Assembly: GCA_022794265.1 (NCBI GenBank)
Contig: JAAWEK010000008.1
Location: forward strand, 62,001 to 126,000
DNA from: Lachnospiraceae bacterium
GTDB lineage: Bacteria; Bacillota; Clostridia; Lachnospirales; Lachnospiraceae
Direction: 5' to 3'
Length of the DNA stretch: 64,000 nt
This document shows, in pieces, positions 24,706 to 32,437 of this stretch. The notes beneath the pieces were generated by a model that did no database searches, was not told where the DNA came from, and worked only from the letters and a program-made list of their open reading frames with translations. A program made the translations under genes and the position numbers. The first letter of the stretch is position 1. Each line of letters begins with the position of its first letter.

Positions 24706-27345
24706 ATGGCAAAAGAATTGGAAAAAAACTATAATCCGGCTGACATTGAGCAGCGGTTATATGAAAAATGGGAAAAAAATAAATACTTTCATGCAGAGGT
24801 GAACCGAAGCAGGAAACCGTTTACTATCGTAATGCCTCCGCCAAATATTACCGGACAGCTTCATATGGGACATGCTCTGGACAATACCATTCAGGATATC
24901 CTGATCCGGACGAAGCGTATGCAGGGATATGAAGCACTGTGGGTTCCGGGAACCGACCATGCCTCTATTGCCACGGAAGCAAAAATCGTAGAAAAAATGC
25001 GGGAGGAAGGTGTTACTAAAGAAGACCTGGGAAGAGAGAAATTTCTGGAGAGGGCCTGGGAATGGAAAAAGCAATATGGCGGAAGAATTGTGGCACAGCT
25101 TAAGAAAATCGGTTCTTCCTGTGACTGGGACAGAGAACGTTTTACCATGGACGAGGGCTGCAATAAAGCAGTAAAAGAAGTTTTTATAAATCTGTATAAT
25201 AAAGGACTGATTTACAGAGGGGAAAGGATTATTAACTGGTGCCCGAAATGTCTGACTTCCATATCTGATGCGGAAGTGAATTATGAAGATCAGGCGGGAC
25301 ATTTCTGGCATTTACGCTATCCACTCTCTGACGGCAGTGGATATATTAATCTGGCAACTACCAGACCGGAAACCTTACTGGGAGATACGGCAGTTGCAGT
25401 GAATCCGAAGGATGACAGATATAAGGATATGATTGGAAAAACGGTGATACTTCCGATTGTACACAGGGAAATACCAGTTATTGCCGATGATTATGTAGAA
25501 ATGGAATTTGGAACCGGTGTCGTAAAGATTACGCCAGCCCATGACCCGAATGACTTTGAAGTGGGCCTGCGGCACAATCTTGAAATCATTAATGTGATGA
25601 CAGAGGATGCAAAGATTGTGGAGGACTATCCAAAGTATGCGGGAATGGACCGGTATGAAGCAAGAAAAGCCATTGTTGCTGATCTGGAAGCGGAAGGTGC
25701 ACTGGTAAAAATAGAAGATTACAGCCACAATGTAGGAACCTGTTACAGATGCAAAACCACTGTGGAGCCGAGAGTATCCAAACAGTGGTTCGTAAAAATG
25801 GAGCCACTGGCAAAACCGGCAATTGATGCGGTTAAAAACGGAGATACACGGTTTATCCCGCCTCATTTTGACAAAACTTATTTTCACTGGTTAGAAGGAA
25901 TCCGCGACTGGTGTATTTCCAGACAGCTCTGGTGGGGACACAGGATCCCGGCCTTCTATTGCGACGATTGTGGGGAAATGGTAGTAACCAAGGAGCAGGA
26001 GGCAGTCTGTCCGAAATGCGGCAGAAAGATGCGTCAGGATCCGGATACGCTGGATACCTGGTTCAGTTCCGCATTATGGCCGTTTTCCACCCTTGGATGG
26101 CCGGATAATACCGAAGAACAGGATTATTTCTATCCGACCAGTACATTGGTAACCGGATATGATATCATTTTCTTCTGGGTAATCCGGATGGTATTCTCCG
26201 GACTGGAACATGTAGGAAAAGTTCCGTTCCATACAGTGTTGATTCATGGTCTGGTGCGGGATTCCCAGGGCAGAAAAATGAGTAAATCCCTTGGAAATGG
26301 TATTGATCCTCTGGAAGTTATAGAAAAATACGGTGCGGATGCATTGAGATTCACACTGATAACCGGAAATGCTCCGGGAAATGATATGCGTTTCTATTAT
26401 GAGAGAGTAGAGGCAAGCCGCAATTTTGCTAATAAGGTCTGGAATGCATCCCGGTTTATCATGATGAATATGCCGGAAGGCGGTATTCCAGAAGTAGAGC
26501 CGTCAGTGTTGACCAATGCGGACAAGTGGATATTATCCAAGGCAAATACTCTGGTAAAAGAAGTAACCGAAAATATTGAAAAATATGAATTGGGTGTGGC
26601 AGCGGATAAATTATACAATTTTATCTGGGAAGAATTCTGCGACTGGTATATTGAGATGGTAAAACCGAGATTGTATGGTGAAGACAACGATACAAAGGAA
26701 GCAGCATTATATACATTAAAGACGGTTCTTGAGACTTCGCTGAAACTTCTACATCCATATATGCCGTTTGTAACAGAAGAAATTTATTGTACACTGAATG
26801 ACAACGCGGAAACCATTATGATTGAAAATTGGCCGGAATACAGAGAAGAATTAAACTTTGCCGATGAAGAGGAGTCGGTGGAGATTATTAAGACGGCTGT
26901 CAGAAATATCAGAAACGTTAGAGCCGGAATGAATGTTCCTCCGTCCAGAAAAGCACAGGTATATATTGTTACCGAAAATGAAAAAATAGCAAATATATTT
27001 GAAGACGGAAGGGTATTTTTCCAGACACTGTCCTATGCAGGAGAGGTAAAGATACAGAAGGATAAGAACGGAATTGCGGAGGATGCGGTTTCGGCGGTGA
27101 TTGAACATGCCAATATCTATATGCCGTTTGCGGAACTGGTGGATATTGATAAAGAGATTGAGCGTCTGAAGAAAGAAGAGGAAAAACTGACAAAAGAGCT
27201 GGCCCGGGTGGAGGGAATGCTGTCCAACGAAAAGTTTGTAAGCAAAGCCCCGGCAGCTAAAATAGAAGAAGAGAAAGAGAAACAGGCGAAGTATATGCAG
27301 ATGATGAAGCAGGTCAAAGAACAGCTGGCACATTTGCAGAAATAA
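24706..27345 (+). CDS. valS: Valine-tRNA ligase
   Basis: An 879-residue class I aminoacyl-tRNA synthetase. The HIGH box is PPPNITGQLHMGH (HMGH at 53-56) and the KMSKS motif is GRKMSKSLGN near residue 525. The editing domain (TTRPETLLGDTAVAVNP) lies between them, with a zinc-like knuckle CDDCGEMVVTKEQEAVCPKC after it. The C-terminal coiled-coil arm (KEIERLKKEEEKLTKELARVE) is specific for ValRS. Full length. It is controlled by the T-box leader just upstream. Confidence 0.97.
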   Translation: MAKELEKNYNPADIEQRLYEKWEKNKYFHAEVNRSRKPFTIVMPPPNITGQLHMGHALDNTIQDILIRTKRMQGYEALWVPGTDHASIATEAKIVEKMREEGVTKEDLGREKFLERAWEWKKQYGGRIVAQLKKIGSSCDWDRERFTMDEGCNKAVKEVFINLYNKGLIYRGERIINWCPKCLTSISDAEVNYEDQAGHFWHLRYPLSDGSGYINLATTRPETLLGDTAVAVNPKDDRYKDMIGKTVILPIVHREIPVIADDYVEMEFGTGVVKITPAHDPNDFEVGLRHNLEIINVMTEDAKIVEDYPKYAGMDRYEARKAIVADLEAEGALVKIEDYSHNVGTCYRCKTTVEPRVSKQWFVKMEPLAKPAIDAVKNGDTRFIPPHFDKTYFHWLEGIRDWCISRQLWWGHRIPAFYCDDCGEMVVTKEQEAVCPKCGRKMRQDPDTLDTWFSSALWPFSTLGWPDNTEEQDYFYPTSTLVTGYDIIFFWVIRMVFSGLEHVGKVPFHTVLIHGLVRDSQGRKMSKSLGNGIDPLEVIEKYGADALRFTLITGNAPGNDMRFYYERVEASRNFANKVWNASRFIMMNMPEGGIPEVEPSVLTNADKWILSKANTLVKEVTENIEKYELGVAADKLYNFIWEEFCDWYIEMVKPRLYGEDNDTKEAALYTLKTVLETSLKLLHPYMPFVTEEIYCTLNDNAETIMIENWPEYREELNFADEEESVEIIKTAVRNIRNVRAGMNVPPSRKAQVYIVTENEKIANIFEDGRVFFQTLSYAGEVKIQKDKNGIAEDAVSAVIEHANIYMPFAELVDIDKEIERLKKEEEKLTKELARVEGMLSNEKFVSKAPAAKIEEEKEKQAKYMQMMKQVKEQLAHLQK

Positions 27346-27359
27346 CGAAAAAAATTTTG

Positions 27360-27436
27360 CCAAAGTGGGTCTGAAAAGTGTTTTCTGCCAGATATATGTT
27401 CTATTTAGCGGAAATGAAATTTCAGACACACTTTGG
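27360..27436 (+). repeat. Long-range inverted repeat between valS and folC
   Basis: Positions 27360-27376 pair with 27420-27436 in 16 of 17 positions, enclosing a 43-base loop. The arms resemble the GTCTGAAA-type hairpins of other gene ends. It may be a processing site or part of a terminator structure. Confidence 0.5.
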
Positions 27437-27437
27437 G

Positions 27438-27477
27438 ATACCCGGAGTGAATGAAAATATTCCGGGTATATTTTTTT
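27438..27477 (+). terminator. Intrinsic terminator of valS
   Basis: ATACCCGGA (27438-27446) pairs with TCCGGGTAT (27461-27469), and seven T residues follow (27471-27477). Confidence 0.85.
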
Positions 27478-27581
27478 CGAATTTTTTGTCCAAAGTCGTA
27501 AGGCGCTGAAACTTCTGACCTGTGACTATGAGTTTCACAATTGTGTGATTTAATATTAAAAAAGAAAGGATTTATCCGGTT

Positions 27582-28889
27582 ATGTATACGTATAATGAAG
27601 CGATAGCATATATAGAGAGCATACCAAAGTTTACATCCAAAAATGATCATATTCATACTGCTGTTTTTTTGGGAAAATTGGGGATTAAAACTGATGAAAC
27701 GGAGATGCCGGAGTTTAAGATTATTCATGTAGCCGGCACCAACGGAAAAGGCAGTGTCTGCGCTTTTTTATCCAATATACTGGTGCAGTGCGGAAAACGG
27801 ACCGGATTATTTACTTCTCCCCATCTGATCAGGCACAATGAAAGAATCAGGATAAATAATGAGATTGTATCAGACCACCTGTTTCTGGAAGCCTTTGAAC
27901 AGGTGAAATATACCGTGGAGCAGATAATGGAAGAGGGACAGGCGCATCCCTCTTATTTTGAGTTTCTGCTGGGAATGGGGATGTATGTGTTTGACAGGAT
28001 GGGTGTGGAATATATTTTGCTGGAAACCGGTCTTGGTGGAAGACTGGATGCTACCAATGTATTTCGGAAACCCTGTTTATCAGTCATTACTTCCATAGGA
28101 ATGGACCATATGGAATATCTGGGAAATACCATAGAAGAAATCGCATCAGAGAAAGCGGGCATAATAAAACCGGAAGTTCCGGTAGTATACTGGGGGGAAG
28201 AGGAAGCGCCAGCGGCAGTCATTGAAAAGCAGGCGGAGCTGAATGACAGTTTAGCGGTAAAAGTGTCGAAAAAAGATTATAAAATAATTAAAAAAAATCA
28301 TAAAGGTGTTGATTTTTATTCTCTTTGTGGGTATTATTTAAAGAGTGCTTTTACCGTACCATTTCCAGCAGAATATCAGGTACAGAATGCCATGATTGCA
28401 TTGCGGGCAGTGGAATTGCTGGAAGATATAAAAGAGGAGCGTGAAAGCATTCGTGAAGGTATTGCCGGAACAAGATGGGAAGGCAGAATGGAAGAGGCGG
28501 CTGCCGGAATTATTTTTGACGGCGCCCATAACGGTCCCGGAATTGATGAATTTATATGTGCATTTCGGGAATATCCGTGTGAAGGAAGAAAATACATATT
28601 GTTTTCAGTTGTGAAAGATAAAGATTATGATTATATGATAAGACGGCTCTGTGATACGGATGTCAGCCGGATTTATATAACCAGGATAGATTCTGACAGA
28701 GGACTGGACGAAAATGAAATATTACAGGATTTTGCAAAATATAATATAACTGCAGAATTAAAAGTTATACCAGATGTGAGGAAAGCATTTGCGCAGGCAG
28801 CCTGGGACAGGAAAGAACAGGACGTACTGTTTTGTGTCGGCTCTCTGTATCTGATCGGTGAATTAAAACAGGAGGTATCACCATGTTAA
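27582..28889 (+). CDS. folC: Folylpolyglutamate synthase / dihydrofolate synthase
   Basis: A 435-residue Mur-ligase family enzyme. The P-loop AGTNGKGSV and the following TGLFTSPHL with the folate-site HNERIRIN are diagnostic. LETGLGGRLDATN and FDGAHNGPG are further FolC motifs. It adds glutamates to folates, and in many bacteria also makes dihydrofolate. AAAGGA lies 11 bases before the ATG, which is slightly long. The stop overlaps a small downstream gene by seven bases. Confidence 0.95.
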   Translation: MYTYNEAIAYIESIPKFTSKNDHIHTAVFLGKLGIKTDETEMPEFKIIHVAGTNGKGSVCAFLSNILVQCGKRTGLFTSPHLIRHNERIRINNEIVSDHLFLEAFEQVKYTVEQIMEEGQAHPSYFEFLLGMGMYVFDRMGVEYILLETGLGGRLDATNVFRKPCLSVITSIGMDHMEYLGNTIEEIASEKAGIIKPEVPVVYWGEEEAPAAVIEKQAELNDSLAVKVSKKDYKIIKKNHKGVDFYSLCGYYLKSAFTVPFPAEYQVQNAMIALRAVELLEDIKEERESIREGIAGTRWEGRMEEAAAGIIFDGAHNGPGIDEFICAFREYPCEGRKYILFSVVKDKDYDYMIRRLCDTDVSRIYITRIDSDRGLDENEILQDFAKYNITAELKVIPDVRKAFAQAAWDRKEQDVLFCVGSLYLIGELKQEVSPC

Positions 28890-29026
28890 ACTATGATGAA
28901 GAAATAAAGAAATTTCATCCCAGTCTGGAAGTGGATGAAACGGAAGATGCGATTTACAATAACAACATTAAAGACATTACGGATGTAGTGCTTGAAATGC
29001 TTAAGGAAATGAAAGAAAATAACTAA
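28883..29026 (+). CDS. Small acidic protein of 47 residues, overlapping folC
   Basis: ATG 28883 has a perfect GGAGG (28871-28875) and opens a 47-codon frame ending in TAA at 29024-29026. The product is acidic and helical (EEIKKFHPSLEVDETEDAI then DITDVVLEMLKEM). No membrane segment is seen. It overlaps the end of folC by seven bases, which is typical of translational coupling. It is not recognised. The strong ribosome binding site is the main reason to believe it is expressed. Confidence 0.6.
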   Translation: MLNYDEEIKKFHPSLEVDETEDAIYNNNIKDITDVVLEMLKEMKENN

Positions 29027-29079
29027 AAGAGAAATAAATGAGCTTTGATTAAATATTTGATATAGAAAGAGGAGTTCGG

Positions 29080-30585
29080 ATGAAATGCTATAGATGTAAC
29101 AGTACGCTCTCGGAGAATAATTTTTGCAATGGCTGTGGGGCAGATGTGGCAGTATATAAGAAAGTAGTCAGACTTTCCAATGCATATTATAATATGGGAC
29201 TGGCAAAAGCGCAGATTCGTGATTTGACCGGTGCCTGTGAACTGTTGAGACGAAGCGTCCGGTTTGATAAAAGAAATACCAATGCCAGAAATCTGCTGGG
29301 ACTGGTTTATTATGAAATGGGAGAAGCCGTTCAGGCATTGTCGGAATGGGTCATAAGCAAGAATCTTCAGCCAGAGAAAAATCTGGCAGACGATTATATC
29401 CGCCGGTTGCAGTCCAATCCTGTACGACTGGATACCATCAATCAGACGATTAAGAAATATAATCTGGCGCTGGGATATGCCAAACAGGGAAATGATGACG
29501 TTGCCGTCATACAGTTAAAAAAAGTCTTAAACAGTGCGCCGAATATGGTAAAGGGACATTTGCTGCTGGCATTGTTATACATGAAAAAAGGGGAGTTGGA
29601 AAAAGCCAGAAAGCCACTTATGAAAGCCTTGAAGATAGATACCAATCATCCGCTGGCAAAAAAATATTTAAAAGTGCTGGAAAGCGAACTGGGCATCAAA
29701 AACAGTGCAGACAGGGAAAAGCCCAACCGTGAGCGTAAGGTTTTTACGGGTGATGGCAGCAGACCCCAATCAGAGAAGGAGTTCCTGAGCGGATATGATG
29801 TTATTACACCACAGAGATCCGGTTATAAGGAATCCAATTCCGGATTTATGACGGTAATTAATGTAATTATCGGGCTTGTGGTAGGCGTTGCAATGGCATT
29901 TTTTTTATTGATTCCGGCCAAAGAAAAATCATTAAATGAGGGACATAATAAAGAGATTTTGAAACTGAATTCCCAAATTGATGTGCTGAACAATGAAAAA
30001 TCAGATTTACAGGCAAGTATTCAGGAATTGGAGGGGGAGAAAGAAAATTTATCCGGCCAGCTGGCAAACAAAGGAAATGAAAATAATGAAATAATCAATG
30101 ATTATAATCATCTGCTGACAGCGGTTACATATTATAACGGTACAGATTACATAAATTGTGCTGCCAGTCTGAATGCCATTAAGAGTCAGGAACGTTCGGA
30201 AGCTTTTAAGACATTATTTAATTCGCTAAAGCCTGAGGCTTATAAACAGGCAGCAGCGGCTTATTATGAGAACGGAAGGACCGCCTATTATTCGGCGGCT
30301 ACAGTGGAAAACTGGCAGGCAGCCATAGATAGTCTGCAGTTGTGTTTTAATTACGATTTTATGCAGATAAATTATCTGGATGCCATTGATAAACTGGGTT
30401 CCGCTTATGAAAAACAGTATGAACTGGCGTTATCCCAAAGTCCGGATACGGCAGGTTCTTATAAGGAAAAAGCTTTGCTGTCGCTGGCAAATCTGGCAGA
30501 GAACGTATTTGCAAAAACAGAGAATATAAATCCGCAGGCAGCAGAAAAGGCGCAGGCATACATTGTTCTGATTACCTCAAAATAA
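29080..30585 (+). CDS. Zinc-ribbon, TPR and single-pass membrane protein
   Basis: A 501-residue multi-domain protein of unknown function. It begins with a zinc ribbon (C3, C6, C16, C19). TPR helices run from about 25 to 205, a single membrane helix lies near 260-282, a coiled coil covers about 285-330, and a second helical repeat region fills the C-terminus. The N-terminal part should be cytoplasmic and the C-terminal half outside. AGAGGAG precedes the ATG. A terminator follows. It could be an envelope scaffold, but this is only inferred from the architecture. Confidence 0.75.
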   Translation: MKCYRCNSTLSENNFCNGCGADVAVYKKVVRLSNAYYNMGLAKAQIRDLTGACELLRRSVRFDKRNTNARNLLGLVYYEMGEAVQALSEWVISKNLQPEKNLADDYIRRLQSNPVRLDTINQTIKKYNLALGYAKQGNDDVAVIQLKKVLNSAPNMVKGHLLLALLYMKKGELEKARKPLMKALKIDTNHPLAKKYLKVLESELGIKNSADREKPNRERKVFTGDGSRPQSEKEFLSGYDVITPQRSGYKESNSGFMTVINVIIGLVVGVAMAFFLLIPAKEKSLNEGHNKEILKLNSQIDVLNNEKSDLQASIQELEGEKENLSGQLANKGNENNEIINDYNHLLTAVTYYNGTDYINCAASLNAIKSQERSEAFKTLFNSLKPEAYKQAAAAYYENGRTAYYSAATVENWQAAIDSLQLCFNYDFMQINYLDAIDKLGSAYEKQYELALSQSPDTAGSYKEKALLSLANLAENVFAKTENINPQAAEKAQAYIVLITSK

Positions 30586-30608
30586 AAAGATACTTTGGAT
30601 ACGAAGGA

Positions 30609-30635
30609 AAAGATAACCGGTTACGGTTATCTTTT
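30609..30635 (+). terminator. Intrinsic terminator before the spoIIA operon
   Basis: AAAGATAACCG (30609-30619) pairs perfectly with CGGTTATCTTT (30624-30634) around a four-base loop. The T run is partly in the stem. Confidence 0.8.
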
Positions 30636-30700
30636 TGTATAGGGAAAAGCTGGAAAGCAGGTATTGCAGACATCCGGGGAAAAGGAAGGAGAGATAGGTA

Positions 30701-31081
30701 ATGATAAGGAAACAGGAAGGGATTTCAGAATTTGAAATTAATAAGGATATTTTAGTAATTCATGTAAACGGGGAACTGGACCACCATAATTCTGCGTTTA
30801 TCCGGGAACAGGCAGATGATATCATTTACCGGAATAATATACATAATATTATATTTGATTTTGCCGGAACCGCATTTATGGACAGTTCCGGAATTGGTGT
30901 AATCATGGGAAGGTACAAGCTGATTAAAGGAGTCGGCGGTAAAATAGGGATTATAAATGCCGGAAACAGTATTCAAAAGATACTGTTGTATTCTGGTTTA
31001 AATAAGATTACCATGCAGTATGGTGATATGGATACTGCTGTAGAAACAATTTCAAATGAAAGGGGAGCAGAAGAATGCTGA
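30701..31081 (+). CDS. spoIIAA: Anti-sigma F factor antagonist
   Basis: A 126-residue STAS domain protein. The phosphorylation segment [15 protein letters not shown] (serines 62-63) is nearly identical to that of SpoIIAA from Bacillus. Unphosphorylated SpoIIAA binds SpoIIAB and frees sigma-F in the forespore. It is the first gene of the spoIIAA-spoIIAB-sigF operon. I find no clear sigma-A promoter in the 65 bp between the upstream terminator and the start, consistent with use of another sigma factor such as sigma-H. I could not pinpoint its boxes. Confidence 0.96.
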   Translation: MIRKQEGISEFEINKDILVIHVNGELDHHNSAFIREQADDIIYRNNIHNIIFDFAGTAFMDSSGIGVIMGRYKLIKGVGGKIGIINAGNSIQKILLYSGLNKITMQYGDMDTAVETISNERGAEEC

Positions 31082-31128
31082 TGAAATGCAAAGAGAACAT
31101 GGAGGCTGAAAATAAGGAGGTTATGAAT

Positions 31129-31560
31129 ATGACAAAGACCAACAGAATGTATCTGGAAATTGACAGTTGTTCGGAAAATGAGTCTTTTGCCAGAGTAGCT
31201 GTAGCCGCGTTTTGTACAAGGCTGGACCCGGTGCTGGAAGAAATCGAGGATATCAAGACCGCGGTATCAGAGGCGGTGACCAATGCGGTTATACATGGGT
31301 ATGAAGGCGGGGAAGGCATCATATTTATTGAGACCACAATAAGCGGAAATGAAGTTGAGATAAAGATACAGGATAAGGGCTGCGGGATTGAAAATATAGA
31401 TCAGGCAAAAGAACCGTTGTTTACAACAAGACCGGAGGAAGAGCGTTCCGGAATGGGATTTTCTTTTATGGAAATCTTTATGGACAGCCTGGAAGTCATT
31501 TCAGAAAAAAATAAGGGAACCACTGTTATAATGAAAAAAATAATAGGCAGTCCGATGTAG
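31129..31560 (+). CDS. spoIIAB: Anti-sigma F factor, serine kinase
   Basis: A 143-residue GHKL-fold kinase from this start. The N-box [12 protein letters not shown], the G1 box QDKGCGI and [17 protein letters not shown] are all conserved. It holds sigma-F inactive and phosphorylates SpoIIAA. The frame starts at 31075, overlapping spoIIAA. However AAGGAGG (31114-31120) is well spaced only for ATG 31129, and that start aligns with the Bacillus protein. The sigF gene follows after 12 bp. Confidence 0.95.
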   Translation: MTKTNRMYLEIDSCSENESFARVAVAAFCTRLDPVLEEIEDIKTAVSEAVTNAVIHGYEGGEGIIFIETTISGNEVEIKIQDKGCGIENIDQAKEPLFTTRPEEERSGMGFSFMEIFMDSLEVISEKNKGTTVIMKKIIGSPM

Positions 31561-31572
31561 AGAGGTAGGCCT

Positions 31573-32298
31573 ATGGAAAATATTGCACTAATTGAATTGG
31601 CACACAAAGGGGATAAGGAAGCCAGGGACAGACTGGTGCAGGAAAACATGGGACTTATATGGAGCATAGTACGCAGGTTCGGAAACAGGGGATATGAGCA
31701 GGAAGATTTATTTCAGATTGGCTGCATTGGTCTGATTAAAGCAATTGATAAATTTGATAATGCTTTTGAAGTTAAATTCTCTACATATGCGGTTCCGCTG
31801 ATTATGGGAGAAATTAAGCGTTTTATGAGAGACGACGGACTGATTAAAGTATCCCGTTCGGTAAAGGAAAATTCATGGAAAATCCGGCGGACTTCCCTGG
31901 AAATGGCCCAGAGTCTTGGCAGGGAGCCGACAATTGAAGAAATCAGCAGGGAGATGGAAATTTCGGTGCAGGATATTGTGGTTGCCATGGAATCCCTGAC
32001 AGAAGTGGAATCCATTTACCGTTCCGTTTATCAGAGCGACGGAAGCGAGGTATATTTAATTGATAAGATATCCAATGAAAAAGCGGGGGAAGAACAGACA
32101 GAAAAGATTTTAAACAATTTACTGCTGGAACAGGTAATTTCAGGACTGGATGACAATGAGAAAAATCTGCTGAATTTACGTTATTTTCAGAATAAGACCC
32201 AGACGGAAGTTGCAAAACGGCTGGGAATCAGCCAGGTACAGGTATCCCGGCTTGAAAAGAAACTGCTCTGTAAGATGAGAAAAGAAATGATATCCTAA
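31573..32298 (+). CDS. sigF: RNA polymerase sigma-F factor (forespore)
   Basis: A 241-residue group 3 sigma factor. Region 2 (GNRGYEQEDLFQIGCIGLIKAIDKFD and KFSTYAVPLIMGEIKRFMRDDG), region 3 (SLGREPTIEEIS) and the region 4 helix-turn-helix (TQTEVAKRLGISQVQVSRLEKK) are complete. It is the first compartment-specific sigma factor of sporulation and is held by SpoIIAB, encoded next to it. The spoVA genes 3 kb downstream are usually under sigma-G. Confidence 0.96.
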   Translation: MENIALIELAHKGDKEARDRLVQENMGLIWSIVRRFGNRGYEQEDLFQIGCIGLIKAIDKFDNAFEVKFSTYAVPLIMGEIKRFMRDDGLIKVSRSVKENSWKIRRTSLEMAQSLGREPTIEEISREMEISVQDIVVAMESLTEVESIYRSVYQSDGSEVYLIDKISNEKAGEEQTEKILNNLLLEQVISGLDDNEKNLLNLRYFQNKTQTEVAKRLGISQVQVSRLEKKLLCKMRKEMIS

Positions 32299-32360
32299 TA
32301 AACTAGTTTTGGTATATAATGACGAAAATTGCAAAAAAATATGAAAATGTAACGAAAACA

Positions 32361-32390
32361 TTGGCATTTATATTTTAAATATTGTATAAT
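32361..32390 (+). promoter_or_regulatory. Promoter of the chemoreceptor gene
   Basis: TTGGCA (32361-32366) and TATAAT (32385-32390) are separated by 18 bp and end 47 bp before the start codon. Confidence 0.7.
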
Positions 32391-32437
32391 ATTAACCATA
32401 GATATGCATTAGGTGAAACGAAAGCAGGTGTGGCATA

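Noticed and set aside
26851..27429. 192-codon minus-strand frame opposite the valS C-terminus
   Set aside because: It mirrors the coiled-coil codons of valS and extends into a terminator; no family features.
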